In this document: positions 7,918-16,013 of the stretch, piece after piece
Position numbering within the stretch: position 1 is the stretch's first letter
Layout: every line of letters begins with the position of its first letter
Assembly: GCF_025950235.1 (NCBI RefSeq)
Contig: NZ_JAPDDT010000014.1
Coordinates: forward strand, 1 to 64,000
Origin: Luteolibacter arcticus
Lineage (GTDB): Bacteria > Verrucomicrobiota > Verrucomicrobiia > Verrucomicrobiales > Akkermansiaceae
DNA: 64,000 nucleotides
Direction of reading: 5' to 3'
Program-made: the position numbers and the translations under genes
Notes under the pieces: generated by a model
What the model saw: the letters and a program-made list of their open reading frames with translations, nothing else
The model's database searches: none
Told to the model about the DNA's origin: nothing

Positions 7918-9123
7918 ATGAAGGAGTTATCCCGGCGTTCCCTGTCGTGGCTGTGTGTCGGGGGCTTCGTGCTGGCGGGCGCGGGATGGACCAAGGCATG
8001 GATGAACGGCCGGGCTCTGGAGGAAGCCGGAGGAAAAAGCTCGTCTGAGGATGCACCGCGCAATGGCAAGTCGGCGCCGCGAGCACCGTCCGACCGCTTG
8101 GCCATGGTAAGCGATCCGCGCAGCCAGCGCCTGCTGGCATGGATGAGCGAGATGGATGCCTCGGCCCAGCCCGGCAAGCCGAACCCTGCCTTCGTGAAAG
8201 CGGCGGTCACCACGCTCGATGACTCGCTCTTTCACCGTCGGCAGCGCGATTTCCGCCTGCTCATGGAAAAGCTGCGTCCTGAGGACGCGCGGGCGATCCA
8301 CGATCACTTCAAATCACTGGAGCGCGACGGCCGCTACTTCGGCGACGAGTATGCCGCCTTTGCGATGCGCTGGGGCCAGATTGCCGGTGGAGATGCGCTC
8401 AACGAGTGGCTGCAATTTGCTCCGCCGGATCGCAGTCATGGAAATCTCATCAGCCTCATGACGGGCTGGGGGACCTCCGAGCCGGAAAAGGCGCTGGCTT
8501 GGGTGGAAGAACACCAGAGCGAGTTCGGCGGCATGAATGCCTACCGGCCGTTGCTCGTCGGGTGGCTCAATGCCGATCCGATGGCCGCGACCGCTTGGCT
8601 GCAGAGTGCCAAGCTGGATCCCCAGCAGCTCGCCGATTGCGTGGGTGGTGCGATGCTCGACAAGGTCTATTCCGATGGCCTCGAAGGAGCGAGCGAGTGG
8701 CTGGCCTCATTGCCGGACGACAGCGACGAACTGGCCACCGGGGCGCGCATCGGCTGGATCTCGAATGTCCGGAACATGCGCAACCTCGACCCGCAGAAGG
8801 CGGCGAATGCCTGGAGCAAGGTGGGCGGCCAGAGCTGGATGAAGGGGGAGGATTTCAAGAGCTTCTGCGCTGCCGTGGCGGCGGGCAACGGTGGCTCTCT
8901 CGATGAATTCGCGCAGAGTCTCGGCACGACTTGGCCTTCCGGCGAAGTCGCGGCGCAGTTCGAGCGCTGGGCCGCGACCAACGGCGCGACGATGTCGGAC
9001 GTGCTGAAGTCGCTGCCCCCTTCCGACTTGCGTGAGGCGGGGATGACCGGCCTGTTCCGTCATATCGAGAAGTTCGACCCCGCGCGCGTGGAGGTCATGC
9101 GCAAGGACATAATCGGGGAGTGA
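7918..9123 (+). CDS. Membrane-anchored helical-repeat protein, unknown function
   Basis: 401 residues from the ATG at 7918; the frame is open upstream but the hydrophobic segment LSWLCVGGFVLAGAGW begins about residue 9, so this start gives a proper signal anchor. The remainder is alpha-helical with recurring Trp-containing units such as EKALAWVEEHQ, MAATAWLQSAK and GASEWLASLPDDS, reminiscent of helical hairpin repeats found in many verrucomicrobial proteins of unknown role. No catalytic motif seen. Probably periplasmic. Confidence 0.7.
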   Translation: MKELSRRSLSWLCVGGFVLAGAGWTKAWMNGRALEEAGGKSSSEDAPRNGKSAPRAPSDRLAMVSDPRSQRLLAWMSEMDASAQPGKPNPAFVKAAVTTLDDSLFHRRQRDFRLLMEKLRPEDARAIHDHFKSLERDGRYFGDEYAAFAMRWGQIAGGDALNEWLQFAPPDRSHGNLISLMTGWGTSEPEKALAWVEEHQSEFGGMNAYRPLLVGWLNADPMAATAWLQSAKLDPQQLADCVGGAMLDKVYSDGLEGASEWLASLPDDSDELATGARIGWISNVRNMRNLDPQKAANAWSKVGGQSWMKGEDFKSFCAAVAAGNGGSLDEFAQSLGTTWPSGEVAAQFERWAATNGATMSDVLKSLPPSDLREAGMTGLFRHIEKFDPARVEVMRKDIIGE

Positions 9124-9192
9124 GCGGATCTCGCCGCCGGCATGGCGCGGGTGGCAGGAGCACACCCGCGCCTTTTTCCGGACTCGCCCAAC

Positions 9193-11442
9193 TCAATCCT
9201 GCAAGCGATAGAATGCCTTGGAAGACGTGCCGGATGGCAGCGGCGTCAGGTCGGTGAAGGTATCCGTCGCTCCCGTGGCCGCGTGGGTATCCACGGTGGT
9301 CGGGAAGGTGATCAGGTCGGTGCCGCGGAACAGCGTGTAAGTCCTGCCCGGAACCAGCCCACTGACCACGACTTCGAACTTAGTGATCTGGCCGGTGCCA
9401 TCCTTGGTGGCGATGACGTTGGTCACTTGGGGGTTGGCGCCCGGCGAATTGGGATCGGTGGGGTCGGTTCCGTTCGTCACCTCATCGTCGTCGTCGATCC
9501 CGTCGCCGTCTGTGTCGGGCAGGTTCGGATTGGTGCCACGCTGGAATTCCTGGAGGTTGGTCAGGTCGTCTTCGAAGGTCAGGGCCGCGTCGCTGCCGTC
9601 TTCCGGGTTGAGGCTGTAGAGGAGTTCCCAGTCATCGGGCATGTCGTCGTTGTCGAAGTCGAAGTGGACGAGCCGTGCGGTGAAGTTGTCGAAGTGGACG
9701 TTCCGGATGGAGGACGTTCCTGCCTGAACTTTGATGACGGTTGCGGTGAGGCGGACCGTGCGTGTTCCGACCGGCGGGAAACCGACCTGACGCTTGTGCA
9801 CCCAATCCGCCGCGCCGTTCGGCGTGGTGAAGGTTGAGCTGCGGCCTAAGTCCGTGCCGGTGCCATTGAGGAACTGAAGGGTGATGACGGCGTGATCGGC
9901 CGTGTCGCTGTCCCGGAATTCGTAGTCTAGGATGAAGGTCCGGTCACCGGCATCGATCGCCGCGGCAAAGGAAGAGACGTCGATGTCCTGCTTCATGCCC
10001 ATGCTGGCCTCGATGCCTTGCGGGAAGGTGGTCGGCTCGACATCGGGGTTCGGTGCCCGGCGGTCGGCCGTGGCGAACTGGAGGCCGTGCTTCGGCCCTG
10101 TCGGATTGACCACGTCCGTGAAGTCGAAGGCGCGGACCACATAGAAGTCGTTCTCTTGGACCGACCAGCCCGGGACGGTGCCGCCGGAGAAGGGGGCTCC
10201 CACGTTGGCCGCGATCACTGGCTCCTCGAAGCTGCCGTTGACGATCGTGACCGCGCTTCCCGGGATAATGTTGCCGTCGTTCGGATTGAAGCCGTAGCGC
10301 AGCTCGACGGAGTCATCGAATCCATCGGCGTCGCTGTCCTTGAGGTTCGGCTTGGTGGGGCCGAAGCCTGTGGAAACGTTGTTATTGTCGGTGCCCGCCG
10401 CTTCGGGTCCGTCGAGCAGACCGTCGCCATCCGTATCGGGATTGACGGGACTGCTTTGATTGGCAAGCACGCCACTCGCGTATTCGGCGGCGTCGGACCT
10501 GCCATCGCCGTCGAAGTCCGTGGTGGCCGGGGCGTTGTTCGGCCCGGCGATGTCGTCGTAGTCATCGACCGCATCTCCTGTATCCGTGTTGATGATGAGA
10601 TCCTCAAAGTAGTCCGGCAGCCCGTCGGCATCGGTGTCCTTCAGCGTCACGGTCAGCGTGCCGCCGCCATTAACGAAATTGGCCCCGAGTCCGGTAAGGC
10701 CGGCACCCGTGTAAGTCCCGGCTGGGATCGTCACCCCGTTTGCCACCAGCTTGCCCTCCTCGATGGTGAGGGACTGCGTCACATTGAGCTTCGCGGTGGT
10801 TTGAAGAGTCAGGGTATTGGTGAAGGTGTAGCCAGCCCCGAGCTCGAATTGAATGGGGGATTGGACCGTCAAGACCCCGGTGTAATTGTTGATTCCGGTG
10901 ATTTTGACGTTCCGGGCATTGGTGCCGTTCTCCGGCCGTATCGTCAGGTCACCGGTGCCCGTCAGGGTGCCATCGATCGTGAGAGTGGTGACCGTACTGC
11001 TGGGATCGATGACGGAGGCAGTGGACCCGTTGACGATGAAGTTGAAGACATCGAGCGTTGCCGCGTGGGAAGCGGGTCCGTTGGGACCGTGCGACAGTCG
11101 GCCGCCGCTCAGGGTCAGGTCTCCGTTGACCGTCGAAATCGCCCCGTTCTGGTTTTTCATCAGTGCCCGGGTGCCACTGGAGACGGTGAGCGAGCTGCCG
11201 CCGAAGGTGGAGGCGGCTCCGTTGGCGGAGATGCGGAAGGTATTGTTGCCCCCGGTGGCGGAGACATAGCTGTGTCCGGTGGCGGGTGCGGCGGCCGGGG
11301 TGCCCCACATGAGGGCGTTCCAGTCTTGATCCCACACGGTCTGGGTGAAGGTGTCGCCGCGTGCGATGGTGGTGAAGGAGGCGCAGAGGAGAAGGCCTGC
11401 CGTTAACAGGGCTCCCGGCCTTGGATAGGTCGTCTTGATCAC
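9193..11442 (-). CDS. Secreted protein with beta-strand repeats, type-3 calcium repeats and shared C-terminal module
   Basis: 749 residues. The only sensible start is the GTG at 11442, giving a signal peptide ending in FTTIARG. Residues 30-275 are short beta repeats (for example LTLSGGRLS, LTIDGTLTGTGDLTI) like passenger repeats of autotransporter-associated proteins. Residues 275-385 carry aspartate-rich thrombospondin type-3-like motifs (DTDGDGLLDGPE, DSDADGFDDSVELRYGFNP). Residues 400-600 hold an NGSFEEP...GWS beta-sandwich segment resembling DUF642/carbohydrate-binding modules. Another DTDGDGIDDDDE motif precedes a beta segment ending KAFYRLQD, which matches the tail module of six other secreted proteins here. 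No PEP-CTERM or barrel. Confidence 0.82.
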   Translation of the reverse strand: MIKTTYPRPGALLTAGLLLCASFTTIARGDTFTQTVWDQDWNALMWGTPAAAPATGHSYVSATGGNNTFRISANGAASTFGGSSLTVSSGTRALMKNQNGAISTVNGDLTLSGGRLSHGPNGPASHAATLDVFNFIVNGSTASVIDPSSTVTTLTIDGTLTGTGDLTIRPENGTNARNVKITGINNYTGVLTVQSPIQFELGAGYTFTNTLTLQTTAKLNVTQSLTIEEGKLVANGVTIPAGTYTGAGLTGLGANFVNGGGTLTVTLKDTDADGLPDYFEDLIINTDTGDAVDDYDDIAGPNNAPATTDFDGDGRSDAAEYASGVLANQSSPVNPDTDGDGLLDGPEAAGTDNNNVSTGFGPTKPNLKDSDADGFDDSVELRYGFNPNDGNIIPGSAVTIVNGSFEEPVIAANVGAPFSGGTVPGWSVQENDFYVVRAFDFTDVVNPTGPKHGLQFATADRRAPNPDVEPTTFPQGIEASMGMKQDIDVSSFAAAIDAGDRTFILDYEFRDSDTADHAVITLQFLNGTGTDLGRSSTFTTPNGAADWVHKRQVGFPPVGTRTVRLTATVIKVQAGTSSIRNVHFDNFTARLVHFDFDNDDMPDDWELLYSLNPEDGSDAALTFEDDLTNLQEFQRGTNPNLPDTDGDGIDDDDEVTNGTDPTDPNSPGANPQVTNVIATKDGTGQITKFEVVVSGLVPGRTYTLFRGTDLITFPTTVDTHAATGATDTFTDLTPLPSGTSSKAFYRLQD

Positions 11443-11545
11443 GGGTTACATCGGGTTTGGGTTTTCGATGAGGGCCCGGTGGCCGGAGATGAACCGATGC
11501 CGCCGGAAAAACTCCCTCAGTTCGGGAGGCGAGTCCGCGACGCCA

Positions 11546-11564
11546 AACCCGACAGAAAACTTCT
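11546..11564 (-). promoter_or_regulatory. Shared upstream motif (copy 1)
   Basis: On the minus strand the site reads AGAAGTTTTCTGTCGGGTT. The TGTCGG core lies 107 bases before the GTG start of the secreted protein at 9193-11442. The same core sits at exactly the same distance before the next large secreted protein and upstream of the kinase gene. A promoter or activator site is inferred. Confidence 0.5.
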
Positions 11565-11640
11565 CGTGATTCGAAAATTTGCCCTCATCCCTGGCAGGCT
11601 GTGCGTCCTGCACGCCGGTGGTGGAGCCGGACCACGGCTT

Positions 11641-11675
11641 AAAAAAAGCTGCCGGAGCACGAAGCCCCGGCAGCT
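11641..11675 (-). terminator. Rho-independent terminator of the large repeat protein gene
   Basis: The stem AGCTGCCGG / CCGGCAGCT (11648-11656 with 11667-11675) is followed on the minus strand by seven T residues. It lies about 22 bases past the stop at 11698. Confidence 0.85.
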
Positions 11676-11697
11676 CTGGAACCGTTGGGAAACGGGC

Positions 11698-14600
11698 TTA
11701 TTTGACCGCCTGCAGCCGGACGAAGAGCTTGCCGCCCGGTGTGGTATTGCGCGGGACGGTGACCACCACGGTGTCGAGCGCCGCTGTCGGGGAATCCTCC
11801 GTCACGTCCACCTTGGGCAGGGCATCTCCCCCACCGATGGTGGCGAAGTCATTCCAGCTACTCAGGTTGTCGGACCACTGGACCTTCAGGGTGGTATCGC
11901 TCTCCGACACATCGCTGCGCTTGAACGTTAGGACCAGGTTGTCGGTAGTAAGAGTTTGGGTCGGCAGGATGGAGGTGTTGCTGGCTCCCGCTCCGACCGG
12001 GACACCGCCCAGAACGTATTCGAGGAGGTTGCTGACGCCGTCGGCATCCGGGTCGTCATTGATGCCGTCGTTCACACCCGGGTTGAAGGGATGACCCGAG
12101 GCCCAGGTGGCATAGCCGGCTGGCTCCGGACCCACGCGGATGCTACCGCTGCCGGTGATGAAGCCGGAGTCGGTGGCGGCGCTGTAGAGACCGTCGCCCT
12201 TGGGCAGACCGTTGATCTCAAGGGCTCCCACGCGGTCGGTGCCGCCGAAGTTCAGGTTGAGCTTGCCGTTCGTTCCGATGACGACGGCCGCGGTGTCGCT
12301 CAGGGCCGCTTGGCCGAGGGACAGCACGCCCTCGGTGACGGTGGTGGTGCCGGTGTAGGTTTGGGCACCATTGATCGTCCATGTGCCGGTGCCGTTCTTG
12401 GTGACCGGCAGGTTGACGGTGGTGCCGTTGGCGACCACGCCGTTGATCACGCCGTTGCCGGGGCCGGCGAGGATCAGCGCGCGGTTGGTGACATTGGCAG
12501 TCACAAGCGGGGTGTTGATGGTGAAGGTTCCGGCGTCCGAGTAGAGCGTGGTGGCACCGACACCGCTTCTCATCGTGATCTGGTTGGTCACCGTCAGCGT
12601 GTTGTCTCCCGAGAAGTTGCGCAACACGCCGGAGGCACTGTCAGTACCCGCACCGGAAGTCTGGATCTCGGCGAACGTGGGCGAAATGCCGCCGCTGAAC
12701 CGAAGTTCGGGGAACTGGTTGTTTCCCGCGTTTCCGAATGCGAAGACGGTTTTCGACGCGGCTCCCAGCGCATTGCTGTGGGTCATGACGAGGATTCCGT
12801 CAGAAATGGTCGCCGTGCCGGTGAAGGTGCTATCCCCCGAGACCGTCCAGAGGCTGTCGTTGGTCTTGGTCAGGCTGAGCACATTAAGGCCGTCGGAGAC
12901 GACACCGGTCAGAAGGTTGTTCTGGTGGGTGCCTGTGAGAACCAGCGTTTTCGCGGCGTTGCCGCTGCCGATGGTTGCCGAGCCGAGGGTGATGCCAGCG
13001 GTCGTGGGACTGAGGGTGGTGTTACCCCCGGCCCCGGCGGCCAGGTTCATGCTGGGGATGGTGATCCGGGGATCGCCCCCGCTGACGTCCGCACTGGCGG
13101 CGACGTTCAGCGTCACGGCAGAGATCGCGAAGTCCCCGAGCGTGTGGTTGACGCCGGGGCTGCCAGGCGTGCCGACGCCGGACAGGATGGTGCCGGTATT
13201 CCCGGCACCGATGGTGAACGGGTAGGCGGGAATGCCGGAGTTCGTCGCCAGATCGAGCTTCCCATTGGCGCCGGTGAATCTCACCAATCCTGTGATGTCG
13301 CCGAGCGCGGCGGAGGACTTCACGACCAAGGTGCCGTCGTTGATGACCTTCTCGCCGGTGAAATTGCTGGTTCCGGTGAGAGTCAGGGTGCCGGTGCCTT
13401 GTTTGAGCAACGAGCCGGTGCCAAGAATTGCATTCCCGAATGCATAGGCGTCCGAGCGGTTGAACGCGACGGTTCCATAGTTCTCGATGTCTCCGACGAT
13501 GGAGCCGGTGGTGCCGCCCACTCCAATCTGGAGGGTTCCGGCGTTCACCAGGGTTCCTCCGGTATGGGTGGCGCTGTCGGCGAGGACGAGCGTGGCACTC
13601 CCCGCCTTGGTAAGCTTGCCTGCTCCCGTGATCTGCCCGGTGAGAGTCAGATTGACATCGGTCTGGATGACCGGGAGCCCGATAAGCGCGATCTGCGGGG
13701 AATCTACCGGAACAAAGGTGCCGGTGCCGATGGAGAGAAGGGCCCCGTTATCCAGCGTGATGTTCTTGGTGAAGGAGCCGGCGGTGTTGTTTTCGAACTG
13801 TAGCGTGCCAGCGGAACCGACCGTTACCGTGCCGCTGCCGGTGACGGTGCTGCGGGTGATGGACAGCGAGCCTTGTTCGACATTGATCGGGCCCGCCGCG
13901 GTGGCCATCGAATCGATGATGCCGATTCTGTTGTTGCCCAGCTTCGTGAGCGTGTGGCCGGCCAAATCGAGCAGGCCGTCTCCCGCGACGATCGGCCGTA
14001 CGTCCCAGCGGTTGGAGCCGCCGATGGTGGCGTCGGCGGCGAGCGTGAGCGAGCCGAAGCCGGTCAGATGGTCCGTTCCGCTGTTGTTGACGATGACTCC
14101 GAACCCGTCGGTCCCCGTCCCGGAAATCACGGCGTGATAGTTGCGGCTGGCATTCAACGCTCCGTTGGTGTCGAGCGTGGCGCCTGCCGCGATGGTGATG
14201 GTGTTGCCATTGGCGCCGAGCGCTTGGTTGCCGGCGGCTTTCAAGACGCCTCCGTTCACGGCGATGGCACCGGTGAAGGTGTTCACGCCGCCCAGGGTGA
14301 GCGTGCCGCTGCCGCCCTTGGTCAATCCGGTCGAGCCGGTGATATGGTTCGCGGCGTCGCCGGTGAATTCATAGTTGCTGGCGCTGTTCACGGCGATCGA
14401 GCCGGGACTGAGCGCGCCGGTCAGCGCGACGGTGCCGGCTCCCGTGTCACCGAAGGTAACGGCATCCAACTGGAAGAACCTCTGGTCGCCCTCCAGCCAG
14501 TTGGGCGTGATATCCACGTCCCAGGCGGTCCCTGACGCCCCGGTCCAAGTGCGGGACGAGGAGCCAACCGCCAGGGTGATGATGCCGGGAGTGCTGTCGC

Positions 14601-15858
14601 TAAAAGTGACGCTGCGATAGTTGGTGGCGCCGCCCTCCAGGGTCAGATTCGCTATACCACCCGTGAGCGTCCCGGAGTAGGAGAGGACGGTGAAGGGAGC
14701 CGTGGAGGTGGGCGACTTGGAGAGGGTCACGGTATTGATACCGCCCAGGGTGAGATTCGCTCCAGTGCCCAGGCTGCCGGGAGTGGTGGGATCCGCCGAA
14801 AAAGTCGCGTCCTGAATGCTCAATGCTCCGGTGGCAGCGACTTCCCCGCCCAGCCTGGTGCCGACATCGAGCGAGAGGCTCCCGCCGATGGGACCGGAAG
14901 AAATGTTGGTGATGCCGCCGGTGAGATTGAGGGCACCGGTGAAGCCGGAAAGACTACCGGTGAGATTGAGCGTGCCCGCCTCGCTGCGGTTGACCGTGCC
15001 GCTTCCCGTCCATGCGCCGGAGAGGTTGGTGGTGACGTTCGGGTCAAGGGAGTGGGTGCCGTTGAACGCGATGGAGGAAGCGACATCGACGATGCCGCTG
15101 CGAGGCGACAGCTTCGAGGTCCCGTTCATCACGATGGCACGGGTGATGTTCATCGTGCCGGAATTCTTGAAGATCCCCAGGACCGTCGAGCCGTTCATTG
15201 TGATGTTGCCGGGTCCCCCCACGATCAATGGCTGGCTGGAGCCGGCGTTGAATTTGAGATTCCCTTCGTCGATGACCAGGTTTCCGGCACCGGACACCGT
15301 GACGGCGGCGAAATTCAGTTGGCCGGTTCCTTTCTTGACGAGGTTGGCATTGAGCAGGAGCGATCCGCTGGGAGCGGCACCCGCGCTGTCACTGGTGCCG
15401 CGGATAAAGACGCCGTTGTCCGTGTTGGCGGTGCCTCCTACCGACCAGTTCTGGTTCGCGGATACGTTGTAGTTGCCGCGCAGGGTCAGGACGTTCGTGC
15501 TTCCCGTCAGAGCCCCGTTCGCAACGACGCCGCCACCGATGATCAGCGTGCTCGTGGTGGTATTAAGGGTGAACGCGCTGGTGCGGGTCCCGGTGGTGCC
15601 GAAGGTGAGCGAGCCGATGGTGCGGTCCGTGCCGTTGAGGCTGCCGACGCCGTTGTTCGTAGGGGGGTCGGAGATGGTGATGTTGACACCGCTGGCGGGG
15701 ACGCTGGCGGGATTCCAGTTTCCGGTGTTTGTCCATGAAGGACCCGATGCTCCGGTCCAAGTGGACTGAGCGGCGAGCGGCAGGGTCATGGGCACGACCA
15801 AGCTCACGAGGCCGAGGCAATGGATGAGTCCCAGTTTGGGAGAGATCGGATGGGTCAC
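11698..15858 (-). CDS. Giant autotransporter-associated beta-strand repeat (PATR) protein
   Basis: About 1386 residues of secreted beta-helical repeats. Units such as GSGTLTLGGVNTFTGAIAVN followed by GGVLKAAG are the TIGR02601/PATR signature and recur throughout. The C-terminus has DPDADGVSNLLEYVLGG and a beta segment ending LFVRLQAVK; there is no autotransporter barrel and no PEP-CTERM. I prefer the GTG at 15858 over the ATG at 15906: it gives a compact signal peptide ending LPLAAQS, puts the TGTCGG motif 107 bases upstream exactly as in the neighbour at 11442, and the bases just before the start resemble that neighbour's. Likely a surface or matrix protein. Confidence 0.85.
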   Translation of the reverse strand: MTHPISPKLGLIHCLGLVSLVVPMTLPLAAQSTWTGASGPSWTNTGNWNPASVPASGVNITISDPPTNNGVGSLNGTDRTIGSLTFGTTGTRTSAFTLNTTTSTLIIGGGVVANGALTGSTNVLTLRGNYNVSANQNWSVGGTANTDNGVFIRGTSDSAGAAPSGSLLLNANLVKKGTGQLNFAAVTVSGAGNLVIDEGNLKFNAGSSQPLIVGGPGNITMNGSTVLGIFKNSGTMNITRAIVMNGTSKLSPRSGIVDVASSIAFNGTHSLDPNVTTNLSGAWTGSGTVNRSEAGTLNLTGSLSGFTGALNLTGGITNISSGPIGGSLSLDVGTRLGGEVAATGALSIQDATFSADPTTPGSLGTGANLTLGGINTVTLSKSPTSTAPFTVLSYSGTLTGGIANLTLEGGATNYRSVTFSDSTPGIITLAVGSSSRTWTGASGTAWDVDITPNWLEGDQRFFQLDAVTFGDTGAGTVALTGALSPGSIAVNSASNYEFTGDAANHITGSTGLTKGGSGTLTLGGVNTFTGAIAVNGGVLKAAGNQALGANGNTITIAAGATLDTNGALNASRNYHAVISGTGTDGFGVIVNNSGTDHLTGFGSLTLAADATIGGSNRWDVRPIVAGDGLLDLAGHTLTKLGNNRIGIIDSMATAAGPINVEQGSLSITRSTVTGSGTVTVGSAGTLQFENNTAGSFTKNITLDNGALLSIGTGTFVPVDSPQIALIGLPVIQTDVNLTLTGQITGAGKLTKAGSATLVLADSATHTGGTLVNAGTLQIGVGGTTGSIVGDIENYGTVAFNRSDAYAFGNAILGTGSLLKQGTGTLTLTGTSNFTGEKVINDGTLVVKSSAALGDITGLVRFTGANGKLDLATNSGIPAYPFTIGAGNTGTILSGVGTPGSPGVNHTLGDFAISAVTLNVAASADVSGGDPRITIPSMNLAAGAGGNTTLSPTTAGITLGSATIGSGNAAKTLVLTGTHQNNLLTGVVSDGLNVLSLTKTNDSLWTVSGDSTFTGTATISDGILVMTHSNALGAASKTVFAFGNAGNNQFPELRFSGGISPTFAEIQTSGAGTDSASGVLRNFSGDNTLTVTNQITMRSGVGATTLYSDAGTFTINTPLVTANVTNRALILAGPGNGVINGVVANGTTVNLPVTKNGTGTWTINGAQTYTGTTTVTEGVLSLGQAALSDTAAVVIGTNGKLNLNFGGTDRVGALEINGLPKGDGLYSAATDSGFITGSGSIRVGPEPAGYATWASGHPFNPGVNDGINDDPDADGVSNLLEYVLGGVPVGAGASNTSILPTQTLTTDNLVLTFKRSDVSESDTTLKVQWSDNLSSWNDFATIGGGDALPKVDVTEDSPTAALDTVVVTVPRNTTPGGKLFVRLQAVK

Positions 15859-15894
15859 AGGTTTCAATGGGTTGGATTTCAGTGGGGAGAGGAG

Positions 15895-15920
15895 CCCGGA
15901 AATCATCAGATCTCTCCGGG
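15895..15920. other. Inverted repeat in the leader of the PATR gene
   Basis: CCCGGA (15895-15900) and TCCGGG (15915-15920) can pair around a 14-base loop in the leader between the upstream motif and the preferred GTG start. The leader of the neighbouring secreted protein has CCGG-containing repeats in a similar place. A regulatory role is only a possibility. Confidence 0.3.
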
Positions 15921-15961
15921 AAGAAGCCCCCCACCGTCCAAGAGGCGATTCCGCCGCTCCC

Positions 15962-15980
15962 AACCCGACAGAAACTTTTC
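15962..15980 (-). promoter_or_regulatory. Shared upstream motif (copy 2)
   Basis: On the minus strand it reads GAAAAGTTTCTGTCGGGTT, nearly identical to the copy at 11546. The TGTCGG core is 107 bases before the GTG at 15858. Confidence 0.5.
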
Positions 15981-16013
15981 GGCGGGCGTCAAAAATCTGT
16001 CATACGACTTCGC

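Noticed and set aside
10018-13803. Long plus-strand open frames opposite the secreted repeat proteins (10018-11406, 11956-13803)
   Set aside because: They are antisense to beta-repeat genes with signal peptides and reflect GC-rich codon bias; no start context or homology.
11698-15858. PEP-CTERM or autotransporter barrel on the PATR protein
   Set aside because: The C-terminus is DPDADGVSNLLEYVLGG plus a beta tail ending LQAVK; no PEP motif with hydrophobic helix and no barrel strands were seen.
15858-15906. ATG at 15906 as start of the PATR gene
   Set aside because: It would put about 16 extra residues before a signal peptide and break the 107-base spacing to the motif seen in the neighbour; kept only as an alternative.
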